Of a DNA stretch of 64,000 bases, positions 40,966 through 52,492 are shown in pieces. Source of the stretch: Brenneria bubanii (lineage in GTDB: Bacteria; Pseudomonadota; Gammaproteobacteria; Enterobacterales; Enterobacteriaceae); contig NZ_JAKMAJ010000011.1 in assembly GCF_022378355.1 (NCBI RefSeq), positions 1 to 64,000 of the forward strand, read 5' to 3'. Position 1 is the stretch's first letter; every line of letters starts with the position of its first letter. Made by a program: the position numbers and the translations under genes. The notes under the pieces were generated by a model, which did not search any database, had not been told where the DNA came from, and worked only from the letters and a program-made list of their open reading frames with translations.

Positions 40966-41652
40966 ATGAGTCCTCACTTTAACTGGCGCGATATTGATAC
41001 CGTGATATTGGATATGGATGGCACGCTGCTTGATCTGGCCTTTGATAGCTACTTTTGGCTACAGCTGGTACCGCAGTCGCTCAGCAATAAGCGCGGCATC
41101 AGTCTCGAACAGGCGCAACGGCTCATTGCCGACGAATATCAGGCGGTGCAGCATACGATGAACTGGTACTGCTTCGATTACTGGAGTGAAAAGCTGGGGC
41201 TGGATATCTATCAGATGACCACCGATATCGGCTCCCGCGCCCGCCTGCGGGAAGATACCGAGCCATTTCTGAGCGCCTTGCGCGACAGTGGGAAACGAAC
41301 GATCTTGCTGACGAATGCGCATCCGCATGGTCTGGCGGTTAAAATTGAACACACCGGCTTAGACAAACACCTTGATTTATTACTTTCCACCCATACCTAT
41401 GGGTATCCGAAAGAAAATCAGCGGTTATGGCGGGCAGTACAGCGGCAAACCGGCTTCGAGCCGGCCAGAACGCTATTTGTCGATGACAACGAAACCATTC
41501 TGGACGCTGCTAAAACCTTCGGTATTGGTTACTGTCTGGGCGTCAGCAACCCTGACTCCACTCAGCAGGAAAAATCATTTCAGCAGCATCCGGCAATGAA
41601 TGATTATCTTGGGCTGTTACCGTCATTACAGCGTTCGGTAAACCTCCGTTAA
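40966..41652 (+). CDS. yrfG: YrfG family GMP/IMP nucleotidase (HAD)
   Basis: HAD-superfamily phosphatase; the E. coli homologue dephosphorylates purine nucleotides such as GMP and IMP. 228 residues with VILDMDGTLLDLAFDSYFWL at the N-terminus (nucleophile Asp in DMDGTL), LLTNAHPHGLAVK as motif II and LFVDDNETILDAAKTFGI as motif IV. It follows igaA and precedes hslR by 12-15 bases, the E. coli order. Confidence 0.93.
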   Translation: MSPHFNWRDIDTVILDMDGTLLDLAFDSYFWLQLVPQSLSNKRGISLEQAQRLIADEYQAVQHTMNWYCFDYWSEKLGLDIYQMTTDIGSRARLREDTEPFLSALRDSGKRTILLTNAHPHGLAVKIEHTGLDKHLDLLLSTHTYGYPKENQRLWRAVQRQTGFEPARTLFVDDNETILDAAKTFGIGYCLGVSNPDSTQQEKSFQQHPAMNDYLGLLPSLQRSVNLR

Positions 41653-41667
41653 TCAAAAGAGGTCATG

Positions 41668-42075
41668 ATGAAAGCAACCGAGAAGTCTGACGATATTGTC
41701 CGTCTGGACAAATGGCTTTGGGCCGCCCGTTTCTATAAAACCCGGGCCATTGCCCGCGAAATGGTTGATGGCGGCAAGGTGCACTACAACGGGCAACGCA
41801 GTAAACCCAGCAAACTGGTTGAGCTGAATGCCGAAATCAAGCTCCGTCAGGGAAACGACGAGCGCACCGTGATTGTCTGCGCAATCAGCGGACAACGCAG
41901 AACGGCGACGGAAGCACAGGCGTTATATCAGGAAACCGCCGAGAGTATCGGGAAGCGGGACAAGCTGGCGCTGGCGCGCAAGATGAATGCGCTGACGATG
42001 CCGCACCCGGATCGTCGCCCGGATAAGAAGGAACGGCGGGATCTGATTAAATTTAAATACAGCGATCAGGAATAA
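41668..42075 (+). CDS. hslR: Ribosome-associated heat shock protein Hsp15
   Basis: Hsp15 binds 50S subunits carrying nascent chains, after abortive translation, and helps rescue them. The ATG at 41668 lies five bases after AGAGG; the ATG directly before it (41665) is the alternative. 135 residues with an S4 RNA-binding domain (about 9-70; VRLDKWLWAARFYKTRAIAR) and a basic C-terminus. Next gene is hslO. Confidence 0.94.
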   Translation: MKATEKSDDIVRLDKWLWAARFYKTRAIAREMVDGGKVHYNGQRSKPSKLVELNAEIKLRQGNDERTVIVCAISGQRRTATEAQALYQETAESIGKRDKLALARKMNALTMPHPDRRPDKKERRDLIKFKYSDQE

Positions 42076-42164
42076 CCCCGGCAGATTTCAGAACGTCGTC
42101 GCCCGATGCGCCGCCGGCGGCTTGAAAATGAAGCGAATAACTGTCACCACAGCGAGAAAATATT

Positions 42165-43037
42165 ATGTCCATCCATGACCAACTGCACCGTTATCTGTTC
42201 GAAAATCACGCCGTCCGTGGCGAGTTGGTGACAGTCAGCGACACTTACCAACACATTCTGGCGAACCATGATTATCCGGCGCCGGTGCAAAAGTTGCTTG
42301 GCGACATGCTGGTCGCCACCAGTCTATTGACGGCGACCTTGAAGTTCAGCGGCGATATTACCGTTCAACTTCAGGGGGACGGGCCGCTGAAACTGGCCGT
42401 GATCAACGGCAACCATCAGCAGCAGATGCGCGGCGTAGCCCGTTTGCAGGGTGAAATAGCGCCGGATAGCTCACTCAAAGAGATGGTCGGCAGCGGTTAT
42501 CTGGTCATCACCATCACCCCGACAGAAGGCGAACGTTATCAGGGCGTGGTCGGATTAGAGGGCGACACCGTTGCCGATTGTCTGGAAAACTATTTTCTAC
42601 AGTCCGAGCAACTGCCCACCCGGCTATTTATCCGCACGGGTCAACATGATGACAGAATGGCGGCGGCGGGCATGCTGCTGCAGGTATTGCCGTCGCAAAA
42701 CACCGAGCAAGATGATTTCGAACACCTGACGCAGCTCACCGCCACGGTCAAGCCTGAGGAGTTATTCTCGCTTGCTGCTAATGATGTCCTCTACCGCCTC
42801 TACCATCAGGAAGCAGTGACGGTATATGAACCGCAGCCGGTGACTTTCCAATGTCACTGTTCGCGTGAACGTTGCGCGCAAGCATTAATGACGCTTGCCG
42901 ATCAAGAAATTAATGAAATGCTGGAACAGGACGGCGAGATCGATATGCATTGTGACTATTGCGGAAATCACTATGTTTTCAACGCCGAAGACGTGCTGGC
43001 GCTAAAACCGCATTCACCTGATAATCAGTTGCATTAA
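42165..43037 (+). CDS. hslO: Redox-regulated chaperone Hsp33
   Basis: Holdase chaperone activated by oxidation and unfolding of its zinc switch. 290 residues; the N-terminal substrate-binding domain covers about 1-180 and the C-terminal redox domain carries Cys230 and Cys232 (QCHCSRERC) and Cys263 and Cys266 (CDYCGN), spaced as in E. coli. A strong terminator lies just downstream. Confidence 0.96.
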   Translation: MSIHDQLHRYLFENHAVRGELVTVSDTYQHILANHDYPAPVQKLLGDMLVATSLLTATLKFSGDITVQLQGDGPLKLAVINGNHQQQMRGVARLQGEIAPDSSLKEMVGSGYLVITITPTEGERYQGVVGLEGDTVADCLENYFLQSEQLPTRLFIRTGQHDDRMAAAGMLLQVLPSQNTEQDDFEHLTQLTATVKPEELFSLAANDVLYRLYHQEAVTVYEPQPVTFQCHCSRERCAQALMTLADQEINEMLEQDGEIDMHCDYCGNHYVFNAEDVLALKPHSPDNQLH

Positions 43038-43044
43038 TTCAGCC

Positions 43045-43073
43045 GCGGGTACGCTCTCGTACCCGCTTATTTT
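43045..43073 (+). terminator. Rho-independent terminator of hslO
   Basis: Perfect 9-base stem GCGGGTACG (43045-43053) with CGTACCCGC (43058-43066), CTCT loop, then TTATTTT. It lies eight bases after the hslO stop. Confidence 0.85.
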
Positions 43074-43219
43074 CCTGCATAAAGACCCTGCAATTCTATC
43101 CTGCCTAGCCGCACAACATATTGAATAAGCAAAGTTATTAATTAATTTATTTAATTTTATGATTGTCATCGCGGTTAAAATAAACTCACGCTCTACAATA
43201 ATATCAGTACAACCCTACT

Positions 43220-43279
43220 ACCCGATAAGTTTCAAGATGCAGCCAGACGGCAACTGAGCGGAACCTCGAAAACGGCGTC
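43220..43279 (+). repeat. Palindromic-family intergenic element, copy B (pckA upstream)
   Basis: This 60-base stretch aligns with the minus strand of the rpe-dam element (27018 to 26954): shared blocks are CCCGATAA, CAAG-TGC, GGA-CCT and GGCGTC in the same order and similar spacing. Its right end has lost the inverted repeat that closes copy A. From memory it also resembles the TTCAAGATGCAGCCAGGCGG type of intergenic repeat seen in several Enterobacterales. The rest of the 379-base hslO-pckA gap is A+T-rich (43125-43200), and no Cra or CRP site was clear. Confidence 0.5.
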
Positions 43280-43416
43280 AACGAAGTGATAGAGGTTGTC
43301 AGAAACAGAGCTGAACGCGACAGGCGGCGGCCCCCGTAAAAAGGGCGAACCTCGGAAAGGGAACCCTATCGCTGTAACTGGAAAAATAAGGGGAATAACA
43401 ATTGAGGAGTAGCAAC

Positions 43417-45036
43417 ATGCAGATTAAAGGTATAACGCCAAAGGCTCTTGCGTCTTATGGAATCCAGGATGTCCGCGATATTGTCTACAACCCCAGCTAT
43501 GACCTGCTTTTTCAAGAGGAAATCTCCCCATCCCTTCAAGGTTACGAACGCGGCATAGAAACCCGTCTGGGCGCCGTGGCCGTCGATACCGGTATTTTTA
43601 CCGGCCGCTCCCCAAAAGATAAATACATCGTACGCGATGACGTCACCCGCGATAGCGTTTGGTGGTCGGATCAGGGGAAAGGAAAAAATGATAACCATCC
43701 TCTAAATCAGGAAGTCTGGACGCACCTCAAGCAGCTCGTCACCAGACAACTTTCGGGTAAACGCCTGTTTATCGTTGACGCATTCTGCGGCGCCAACCCA
43801 GATAGCCGGCTGAAAGTCCGCTTTATTACCGAGGTCGCCTGGCAAGCGCACTTTGTCAAAAACATGTTTATCCGTCCAAGCGATGAAGAGCTAAAGGATT
43901 TCGAGCCTGATTTCATCGTAATAAACGGCGCGAAATGCACTAATCCGCAATGGCGGGAACAGGGGCTGAACTCTGAAAACTTCGTCGCCTTTAACCTCAC
44001 GGAGCGCATTCAGCTGATCGGCGGCACCTGGTACGGCGGTGAGATGAAAAAAGGGATGTTCTCTATCATGAACTACCTGCTGCCGCTTAAAGGCATCGCT
44101 TCGATGCACTGTTCGGCCAACGTGGGCGAACAAGGCGATGTCGCCGTCTTTTTTGGTCTTTCCGGCACCGGTAAAACCACGCTGTCGACCGACCCCAAGC
44201 GCCAGCTGATCGGCGATGACGAGCACGGCTGGGACGATGACGGCGTTTTCAACTTCGAAGGCGGCTGCTACGCTAAAACCATCAAGCTGTCGGAAGAAGC
44301 GGAACCGGATATTTATGGCGCCATCAGGCGCGATGCGCTGTTGGAAAACGTCACGGTACTGGCTGACGGTACGGTAGATTTCAACGACGGCGCCAAAACC
44401 GAAAATACCCGCGTATCTTATCCGATCTACCATATCCAGAACATTGTCAAACCCGTATCCAGGGCTGGGCATGCGACAAAAGTCATTTTCCTGACGGCGG
44501 ATGCATTTGGCGTATTGCCGCCGGTCTCGCGCCTGACGTCCGATCAAACGCAGTACCATTTCCTGTCTGGCTTCACCGCAAAACTGGCGGGCACGGAACG
44601 TGGCGTGACGGAACCGACGCCGACCTTTTCCGCCTGCTTCGGCGCGGCTTTCCTGTCGCTGCATCCCACACAATACGCGGAAGTGCTGGTAAAACGCATG
44701 GAAGCGGCAGGCGCCCAGGCATATTTAGTCAATACCGGCTGGAACGGAACCGGAAAACGTATTTCGCTTAAGGATACGCGCGGGATTATTGACGCCATAC
44801 TGAATGGCAGTATCGACGATGCGGAGATGCAGACACTGCCGATCTTCGATCTGGCGATTCCCAAATCATTGCCGGGCGTTGATTCCGGCATTCTCGATCC
44901 GCGCGATACCTACGCCGACTACGGTCAATGGCAGGCGAAAGCGCAAGATTTGGCCCAGCGTTTTATCACCAACTTTGATAAATACACCGACGCCCCCGCA
45001 GGCGCCGCATTAGTTACGGCGGGTCCCAGACTGTAA
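43417..45036 (+). CDS. pckA: Phosphoenolpyruvate carboxykinase (ATP)
   Basis: Converts oxaloacetate to PEP with ATP, the entry step of gluconeogenesis. The ATG at 43417 follows GAGGAG by eight bases and gives 539 residues ([20 protein letters not shown]); an in-frame start five codons upstream is less suited. [14 protein letters not shown], the P-loop [11 protein letters not shown] and the metal-binding [20 protein letters not shown] are present. A strong terminator follows. Confidence 0.97.
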   Translation: MQIKGITPKALASYGIQDVRDIVYNPSYDLLFQEEISPSLQGYERGIETRLGAVAVDTGIFTGRSPKDKYIVRDDVTRDSVWWSDQGKGKNDNHPLNQEVWTHLKQLVTRQLSGKRLFIVDAFCGANPDSRLKVRFITEVAWQAHFVKNMFIRPSDEELKDFEPDFIVINGAKCTNPQWREQGLNSENFVAFNLTERIQLIGGTWYGGEMKKGMFSIMNYLLPLKGIASMHCSANVGEQGDVAVFFGLSGTGKTTLSTDPKRQLIGDDEHGWDDDGVFNFEGGCYAKTIKLSEEAEPDIYGAIRRDALLENVTVLADGTVDFNDGAKTENTRVSYPIYHIQNIVKPVSRAGHATKVIFLTADAFGVLPPVSRLTSDQTQYHFLSGFTAKLAGTERGVTEPTPTFSACFGAAFLSLHPTQYAEVLVKRMEAAGAQAYLVNTGWNGTGKRISLKDTRGIIDAILNGSIDDAEMQTLPIFDLAIPKSLPGVDSGILDPRDTYADYGQWQAKAQDLAQRFITNFDKYTDAPAGAALVTAGPRL

Positions 45037-45051
45037 GCCGGTCATTAATAT

Positions 45052-45080
45052 AAAAAAGCGCGGATTGCCGCGCTTTTTTT
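45052..45080. terminator. Rho-independent terminator of pckA
   Basis: A-run, GCGCGG (45058-45063), ATTG loop, CCGCGC (45068-45073), then seven T. The flanking A-run and T-run make it bidirectional in form, but the envZ end is almost 300 bases away. Confidence 0.88.
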
Positions 45081-45359
45081 ATTGCTAAGGGTAATACGTT
45101 TTACACCGATAATAAAAAATGGCTGTAGCGAATATGGCCTTGAAATTATAAAGAAAACAAAAATATTAATGAATTTTAATAATTCAGAATAACCAGAATT
45201 AAAAATACCATCCGCTTTAGCGCGTTTTAATAAATGGCCGCCATCATCATAAGTTTGTGATGGCGGTAATATTCAGCGATAGCTTTGTGGAAAAAAACAA
45301 TATACACACTGGCGGCGCGACAAATCAAAATTACCAAGTCGGTAAACAGCCATAGCCGT
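45081..45359. other. A+T-rich gap downstream of envZ
   Basis: About 280 bases between the pckA terminator and the envZ stop. It is very A+T-rich (many AATT/TTAA words) and holds no gene, hairpin of note or repeat that I can see. Confidence 0.6.
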
Positions 45360-47434
<2,075 letters not shown>

Positions 47435-47799
47435 TCTCTCTCTCCAAAGGCGTGATAGCCGCCGATGCCGCTATTGTTCAGAAACATACGGATTACTGAC
47501 AGCCGTTTCTGGTATACATTCTAGGCGAAATTGTTACAAAGCATATTAAAACACGTATAATCAACTAGTTCGTTCATTACCTTGTCGCTACCTTGCCATA
47601 AATCCACCGCTATTCGCTATGTGAAGTCATCGTCCCGACGTTATAAAGATCCCAAAATCTGTTAAATTGCGGCAAAACCTCGCTAGCCGATGAATTTCAA
47701 AGCGCACTGGCGGCTATCCGAACGCTCCGGGGAGCCAATACATCGGCAAGACTTGTATAATGACCGTTAGTTTCCCCAATTGCATGAGATTGAGAACGA
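47435..47799 (+). promoter_or_regulatory. ompR-greB divergent regulatory region
   Basis: This 365-base gap serves both genes. For greB a perfect -10, TATAAT (47756-47761), lies about 40 bases before its GTG start, with only a weak -35 (AGCCAA, 47733-47738). For ompR, on the minus strand, TAGAAT near 47520 is a possible -10, but I could not settle a -35. No other genes or repeats are visible. Confidence 0.5.
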
Positions 47800-48288
47800 G
47801 TGAAGACAAAATTGATCACCCGGGAAGGATACAACCAGCTTAAAGCAGAGCATGACCATCTCTGGAACGTAAAACGGCCGGAAATAACCAAAATTGTATC
47901 TTGGGCGGCCAGTTTGGGCGATCGATCTGAAAATGCCGACTACACCTACAACAAGCGCCTGTTGCGCCAGATTGACCGACGCGTCCGATACTTAAGAAAG
48001 TGTCTGACTGAACTACAAATTGTCGACTATTCTCCGCAGCAGGATGGGAAAGTCTTCTTCGGCGCCTGGGTCGAGATTGAAAATGAAGACGGTCAGGTAA
48101 AACGCTTTCGTATCGTCGGCCCGGATGAAATTTATGGCGAGTCAAAGGATTATATTTCCATTGACTCGCCAATGGCGCGCGCGCTGCTGAAAAAAGAGGT
48201 TGATGACGTGTTCAGCGTCGCCACGCCGGACGGACTCAAAGAGTGGTTTATCAATACCATCAGCTACCCCCAATACCAACAGGAGTAG
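47800..48288 (+). CDS. greB: Transcription elongation factor GreB
   Basis: GreB reactivates backtracked RNA polymerase by stimulating transcript cleavage. 162 residues from a GTG start (MKTKLITREGYNQLKAEHDH). The N-terminal coiled coil carries the acidic tip WAASLGDRSENADYTYNKR, and the C-terminal FKBP-like domain contains VFFGAWVEIENEDG and DYISIDSPMARALLKKEVDD. In E. coli tex follows directly; here about 8.3 kb of other genes intervene. Confidence 0.96.
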   Translation: MKTKLITREGYNQLKAEHDHLWNVKRPEITKIVSWAASLGDRSENADYTYNKRLLRQIDRRVRYLRKCLTELQIVDYSPQQDGKVFFGAWVEIENEDGQVKRFRIVGPDEIYGESKDYISIDSPMARALLKKEVDDVFSVATPDGLKEWFINTISYPQYQQE

Positions 48289-48437
48289 CGTCGGGAAATC
48301 CAGGCATTCCACCAGCAAATTTGCGCTGATTCGACGTAAATAATGGGTGGAATAATCTGAACATTATTTCTACACTGACATAAATGTGTCACCTCCATCC
48401 CTTACTTTTGGCAACGGTGGGCTACGGAGAACTCCTT

Positions 48438-50183
48438 ATGTTTAGCTTAGATGCCATTCTTCAAGACATTGCGCCTCATCGCCACACGCCGTCCTGGCAA
48501 CGAAATTTATTACGCGCCCTATTATTCGAAAACAAAATCCAGCAATTCTCTCAACGCTACCCTTATCTGAAGGGACTGGATCTGGTTGAGCAAATCCTCG
48601 GGCACTTCAATTTCAACTGCGAGACGGTCGAAGGTGATTTGGAAAACATCCCCAGTCAGGGGCCAGTGGTCCTGGTGGCGAATCACCCTATCGGTTCGCT
48701 TGACGGCCTGGCGCTGCTGCGTACGGTCGCCAGCGTCAGACCCGATGTTCGTATTGTCGCCAGTCAGTTGCTCGCTTACGTTGAACCGCTGAAAAACCTG
48801 TTCTTTTCGGTGGATAACTTCAATAACCGCACCAAACGCCAGCAAATTACCGCCATACAGCAGCATTTGGATCATGACGGCGCGATCATCGTCTTCCCTG
48901 CCGGCGAGGTTTCCAGAATCAGCCTGCAGGGGATCCGCGACGGCCACTGGCACAGCGGTTTCATCCGCATGGCCGCTAAAGCCCGCGCGCCAATCGTCCC
49001 CATACATATCAGCGGACGTAACAGCGCCCTGTTTTATCTCTCCTCACTGATCTACCGACCGCTATCCACGCTGCTGCTGGTCAGAGAAATGTTCCATCAG
49101 GCCGGGCAGCGGCTCAAAATCCGTATCGGCGCGCAGATCCCCTATGCGACCTGGAGCCAGGGCAATCTACAGACCAACGATCTGGCGGCGCGTTTCCGCC
49201 GTCATGTTTACCGGCTGGGACAAGGGAAATCAGGCTGTTTTATCGGGGAAAAACCTATCGCGCTGGCTGAAGATCGCGTACTGCTAAAGCATGCGCTGGC
49301 CGATTGCGAAACCTTAGGCACCACGCCGGACGGTAAAAAGGTGTATCTGTATCGCCGGGGCACAGAGGATTATTCGCCGCTGCTGCGCGAGTTAGGACGG
49401 CTGCGGGAAATCGCGTTTCGCGCCGTGGGCGAAGGATCGGGTCAGCGACGCGATCTGGATAGCTACGACGACGACTACCTGCATCTGATTCTGTGGGATG
49501 AGAGTGAACTGGAGATCGTCGGCGCCTATCGTTTTATTCCAACGGCGGAGCAAATCGCCAACAGGGGTAAAAATGGCTTGTACAGCCACAGTCTGTTCCA
49601 TTATGGCGAGGAGATGAACCCGATACTGGCCTCCGGCATTGAACTTGGGCGCAGCTTTATCCAACCGAAATATTGGGGAAAACGGGGGCTGGACTACCTC
49701 TGGCTGGGCATCGGCGCTTACCTGGCGCGCTATCCGCAGTGCCGCTATCTGTTTGGCCCGGTATCCCTGTCCGGTACGCTGCCGCCGACGGCGCGGGATT
49801 TGCTGATCGCCTTTTACCGTCTGCATTTTGCTCCCAGCCAGCAGTTGGCCCACTCACGACGCCCCTACCCCGCATCGCTGCCCGATGTGCTGCAACAGTT
49901 TGAAGGCACGGATTACCAGCAGGATTTAACCCGGCTGAAGAGCATGCTCAGCAATATGGGATGCGGTATTCCCACGCTTTATAAACAGTATTCTGAACTG
50001 TGCGAGCACAACGGGGAACATGGCGGCGTACAGTTCGTTGATTTCGGCATCGATCCGGACTTCAATAACTGCATCGACGGACTGGTGCTGGTCGATCTTC
50101 AGCAGCTAAAACCCTCCCGCTATCAGCGCTACATCGCGCCTTTTATCCAGGCCAACGACGCCGCGGCACAGGCGCAACCCTAA
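48438..50183 (+). CDS. olsF: OlsF-type bifunctional acyltransferase (ornithine lipid synthesis)
   Basis: Two-domain protein of 581 residues. The N-terminal half (about 60-280) is a lysophospholipid acyltransferase domain with NHPIGSLDGLALLR and IIVFPAGEVSR; the His-to-Asp spacing is one residue longer than in the PlsC HX4D motif. The C-terminal half (about 285-565) is an OlsB-like acyl-ACP N-acyltransferase of GNAT type (LILWDESELEIVGAYRFIPT, ELGRSFIQPKYWGKRGLDYL). This fusion is that of Serratia OlsF, which makes ornithine lipid on its own from ornithine and acyl donors. ATG 48438 has GGAG eight bases upstream; the frame opens 18 codons earlier. Confidence 0.82.
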   Translation: MFSLDAILQDIAPHRHTPSWQRNLLRALLFENKIQQFSQRYPYLKGLDLVEQILGHFNFNCETVEGDLENIPSQGPVVLVANHPIGSLDGLALLRTVASVRPDVRIVASQLLAYVEPLKNLFFSVDNFNNRTKRQQITAIQQHLDHDGAIIVFPAGEVSRISLQGIRDGHWHSGFIRMAAKARAPIVPIHISGRNSALFYLSSLIYRPLSTLLLVREMFHQAGQRLKIRIGAQIPYATWSQGNLQTNDLAARFRRHVYRLGQGKSGCFIGEKPIALAEDRVLLKHALADCETLGTTPDGKKVYLYRRGTEDYSPLLRELGRLREIAFRAVGEGSGQRRDLDSYDDDYLHLILWDESELEIVGAYRFIPTAEQIANRGKNGLYSHSLFHYGEEMNPILASGIELGRSFIQPKYWGKRGLDYLWLGIGAYLARYPQCRYLFGPVSLSGTLPPTARDLLIAFYRLHFAPSQQLAHSRRPYPASLPDVLQQFEGTDYQQDLTRLKSMLSNMGCGIPTLYKQYSELCEHNGEHGGVQFVDFGIDPDFNNCIDGLVLVDLQQLKPSRYQRYIAPFIQANDAAAQAQP

Positions 50184-50636
50184 CGCTGAACAAGATGCCG
50201 CCGCTTCGGTTGAGCCTGATGGCCGCGCAGGCTCAACCGGCGCTTCTCCAGGCAATGCATCGAATAATTAAACGCAACCAAGGTACCGGCAACGTGCAAG
50301 ATGCAAGATGCAAGATGCAAGATGCAAGATGCAAGATGCAAGATGCAAGATGCAGGATATACAGGCTGCCGCCATTAATCTCTCGAAATAAAAACACAAA
50401 TGATGGATCATTATATTTATTTTCGCATCAATGCTTATTAGTAAACCCCAAACACGGCAAAGTCATAATTATTCATTCATCGCCCGCCGACTGCATTAGC
50501 AAAAAAAATGATAAGCAAACACCAAATTCATTGTTTTCAATGAAATCACGTCATGTTTGAATCCTCAATACAGTTATTATCAGGTTAAGCCTCTTACTGA
50601 TAAAACAATATCCATTATCTTCCAGGAAATTAAAAA
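50184..50636. other. Gap between olsF and the binding-protein gene
   Basis: About 450 bases without a credible gene. The first third is G+C-rich, then a heptamer tandem array (50296-50358), then an A+T-rich stretch (50395-50630) that probably holds the promoter of the downstream importer. A 121-codon frame across the array exists only because the heptamer keeps it open. The binding-protein ATG is preceded by TTCCAGGAAA, a fair ribosome site. Confidence 0.6.
50296..50358 (+). repeat. Heptamer tandem repeat (GCAAGAT), eight perfect copies
   Basis: GCAAGAT is repeated head to tail eight times without a mismatch (50296-50351) and once more as GCAGGAT (50352-50358). This is a classic slippage-prone variable-number repeat. 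It lies in the gap between olsF and the binding-protein gene, about 280 bases before the latter, and not inside a credible reading frame. Confidence 0.97.
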
Positions 50637-51449
50637 ATGAATTGGCGTGTTCCCATCTTGTTCTTATCTGCCGTTAGTTTGGTATTTTCATTTTCCGCTC
50701 TGGGGGCTGAATCCGGTAAAACGCTAAGGCTGGGATTCAACCCCGGCCCTTATAAAGAACAGTTTGCCGAGGGAGTGGCGCCCTATTTACAGCAGAAAGG
50801 ATATAAAATTGAATATCTTGATTTCAGCGATGGTATCCAGATCAATCATGCGGTCAATACCGGTGATATTGACGCCAATATTATGCAGCACCCGGTCTAT
50901 CTTCAATCGGTCAACGAGCGTCTGGGTATTGAGAACGTCGGTATTGTGCAGGTGCCTACCCCGCCAATGGGGCTTTACTCCCAAAAACACCAACGGGTGG
51001 ATAGCCCGGCGCCCGGCACCGTTATCTCTGTTCCCAATCAACCATCGAACGAATATCGGGCGGCGCTGTTGCTGCAGGATCTAGGCTGGATCAAAATTGC
51101 GGAAAATGCCGAGCCGGCGACGTTCTCACAGAAAAGTATTCGTGAGAATCCTTATAAAATCATTCTGAAAGAAATGGATAACGCGCAACAGGTACGAGCA
51201 TTGCCGGATGTCGACTATGGCGCGATTCAGGGAAACTTTGCGGTCTCAAGCGGAATCAAGCTGCATTCGGCGCTGCAGCTGGAGAATCCGACACAGGGTT
51301 TTATTAATGTGGTGACGGTTGCAGGGAAAAATCAGGATGCCCAGTTTGCAAAGGATATTATTTCCGGCTATCACTCGGCCGAATTTAAAAAATATATTCA
51401 GAGCCATCCACAATATGACGGTTATCTATTGCCTGATTATTTAAAATAG
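50637..51449 (+). CDS. NlpA/MetQ-family periplasmic binding protein (not lipidated)
   Basis: Substrate-binding protein of 270 residues resembling MetQ (NLPA family). The signal peptide ends with FSALGAES, with no lipobox cysteine, so it should be a soluble periplasmic protein rather than a lipoprotein. LRLGFNPGPYKEQF, NHAVNTGDIDANIMQHPVYL and DYGAIQGNFAVSSG match family blocks, the last being the MetQ-type Asn-containing ligand site. First gene of a Q-N-I ordered ABC operon. The substrate may be methionine-like or another small amino acid. Confidence 0.87.
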   Translation: MNWRVPILFLSAVSLVFSFSALGAESGKTLRLGFNPGPYKEQFAEGVAPYLQQKGYKIEYLDFSDGIQINHAVNTGDIDANIMQHPVYLQSVNERLGIENVGIVQVPTPPMGLYSQKHQRVDSPAPGTVISVPNQPSNEYRAALLLQDLGWIKIAENAEPATFSQKSIRENPYKIILKEMDNAQQVRALPDVDYGAIQGNFAVSSGIKLHSALQLENPTQGFINVVTVAGKNQDAQFAKDIISGYHSAEFKKYIQSHPQYDGYLLPDYLK

Positions 51450-51479
51450 TCTTACAGCAAGCATTCATGAGTGACAATA

Positions 51480-52490
51480 ATGATTGAGCTGAGAAATATA
51501 AGTAAGACTTTTCAGCGTAAAGGGATAACCGTTAACGCTTTACAGGATATTCATTTACGTATAGAGAAGGGCGATATATTTGGCATTATCGGCTACAGCG
51601 GCGCGGGGAAAAGCACCTTACTGCGAATGATTAATCGGCTGGAAACCCCAACGGTTGGCGAGGTTCGCATCAACGACCTGTCGTTGGACGCCTTGAACCC
51701 GCGCCAGTTAAGCTCCCTGAAAAGGGATATTGGCATGATTTTCCAAAATTTCAGTTTGCTGAAGTCAAAAACCGTCTTCCAGAACGTGGCGATGCCGCTG
51801 GTTTTGGCGGGGAAGAGTAAAGCATCGATCCGTCGGCGAGTTGAAGAACTGTTGGCTTATGTCGGTCTCGACGATCGCGCCCGCAGCTATCCGAACGAGC
51901 TATCCGGCGGACAGAAACAACGCGTCGGCATTGCCCGCGCGTTGGCCATGAACCCGTCGATTCTGCTGTGTGATGAGGCGACTTCGGCGCTGGATCCGCA
52001 AACCACCGCGCAGATACTCTTATTGTTAAAGCGAATTAACCGTGAATACGACATCACGGTGGTGCTTATCACCCATGAGATGTCGGTTATCCAGAAAATC
52101 TGCAACAGGGTCGCGGTGATAGAACAAGGCCGGGTCATTGAACAGGGCGCGGTGATTGATGTGTTCGGCCGTCCCGCCCACCCCACCACGGTGAATTTCG
52201 TGCGTACGGTGCTTCAGGATCGTTTGCCCGATAGCCTGGCGCAAAGGATAAGCCAGGCCAGCGGCAAGCTGCTGCGCCTGGAGTTTGTCGGACCATCGGC
52301 CAGCCGGCCGGTGATCGCCACCGCCATCAAACAGTACGATGTGGAAATCACCATACTGTTCGCCAGCATGTCTGAAGTTCAGGACACCACGCTCGGCTTC
52401 ATGATGGTGCTGTTAAACGGCAGCGGCGCGCAGATAAAACAGACCATGGATTATCTGCGCGCCGCCGGCGTGATGATTCAGGAGCCATAG
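51480..52490 (+). CDS. MetN-like ABC importer ATPase with C-terminal NIL domain
   Basis: ATPase of 336 residues. Walker A GYSGAGKST is near 40, signature LSGGQKQRVGIARALA near 140, Walker B SILLCDEATSALDPQ near 160 and switch LITHEMSV. After the cassette, about residues 260-336 resemble the NIL regulatory domain that in MetN binds methionine and inhibits transport. The ATG at 51480 is preferred to the GTG at 51471. It precedes the permease by two bases. Confidence 0.9.
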   Translation: MIELRNISKTFQRKGITVNALQDIHLRIEKGDIFGIIGYSGAGKSTLLRMINRLETPTVGEVRINDLSLDALNPRQLSSLKRDIGMIFQNFSLLKSKTVFQNVAMPLVLAGKSKASIRRRVEELLAYVGLDDRARSYPNELSGGQKQRVGIARALAMNPSILLCDEATSALDPQTTAQILLLLKRINREYDITVVLITHEMSVIQKICNRVAVIEQGRVIEQGAVIDVFGRPAHPTTVNFVRTVLQDRLPDSLAQRISQASGKLLRLEFVGPSASRPVIATAIKQYDVEITILFASMSEVQDTTLGFMMVLLNGSGAQIKQTMDYLRAAGVMIQEP

Positions 52491-52492
52491 CC

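Noticed and set aside
43300..43416. Cra or CRP site in the pckA leader
   Set aside because: GCTGAACGCGAC (about 43311) matches only half of the Cra pattern, and no TGTGA-N6-TCACA was found.
50296..50358. CRISPR-like array
   Set aside because: Units are 7 bases with no spacers; this is a simple tandem repeat.
50195..50560. 121-codon frame containing repeated QDARCKM peptides
   Set aside because: The peptide repeat is only the translation of the heptamer tandem array; no start context or family match.
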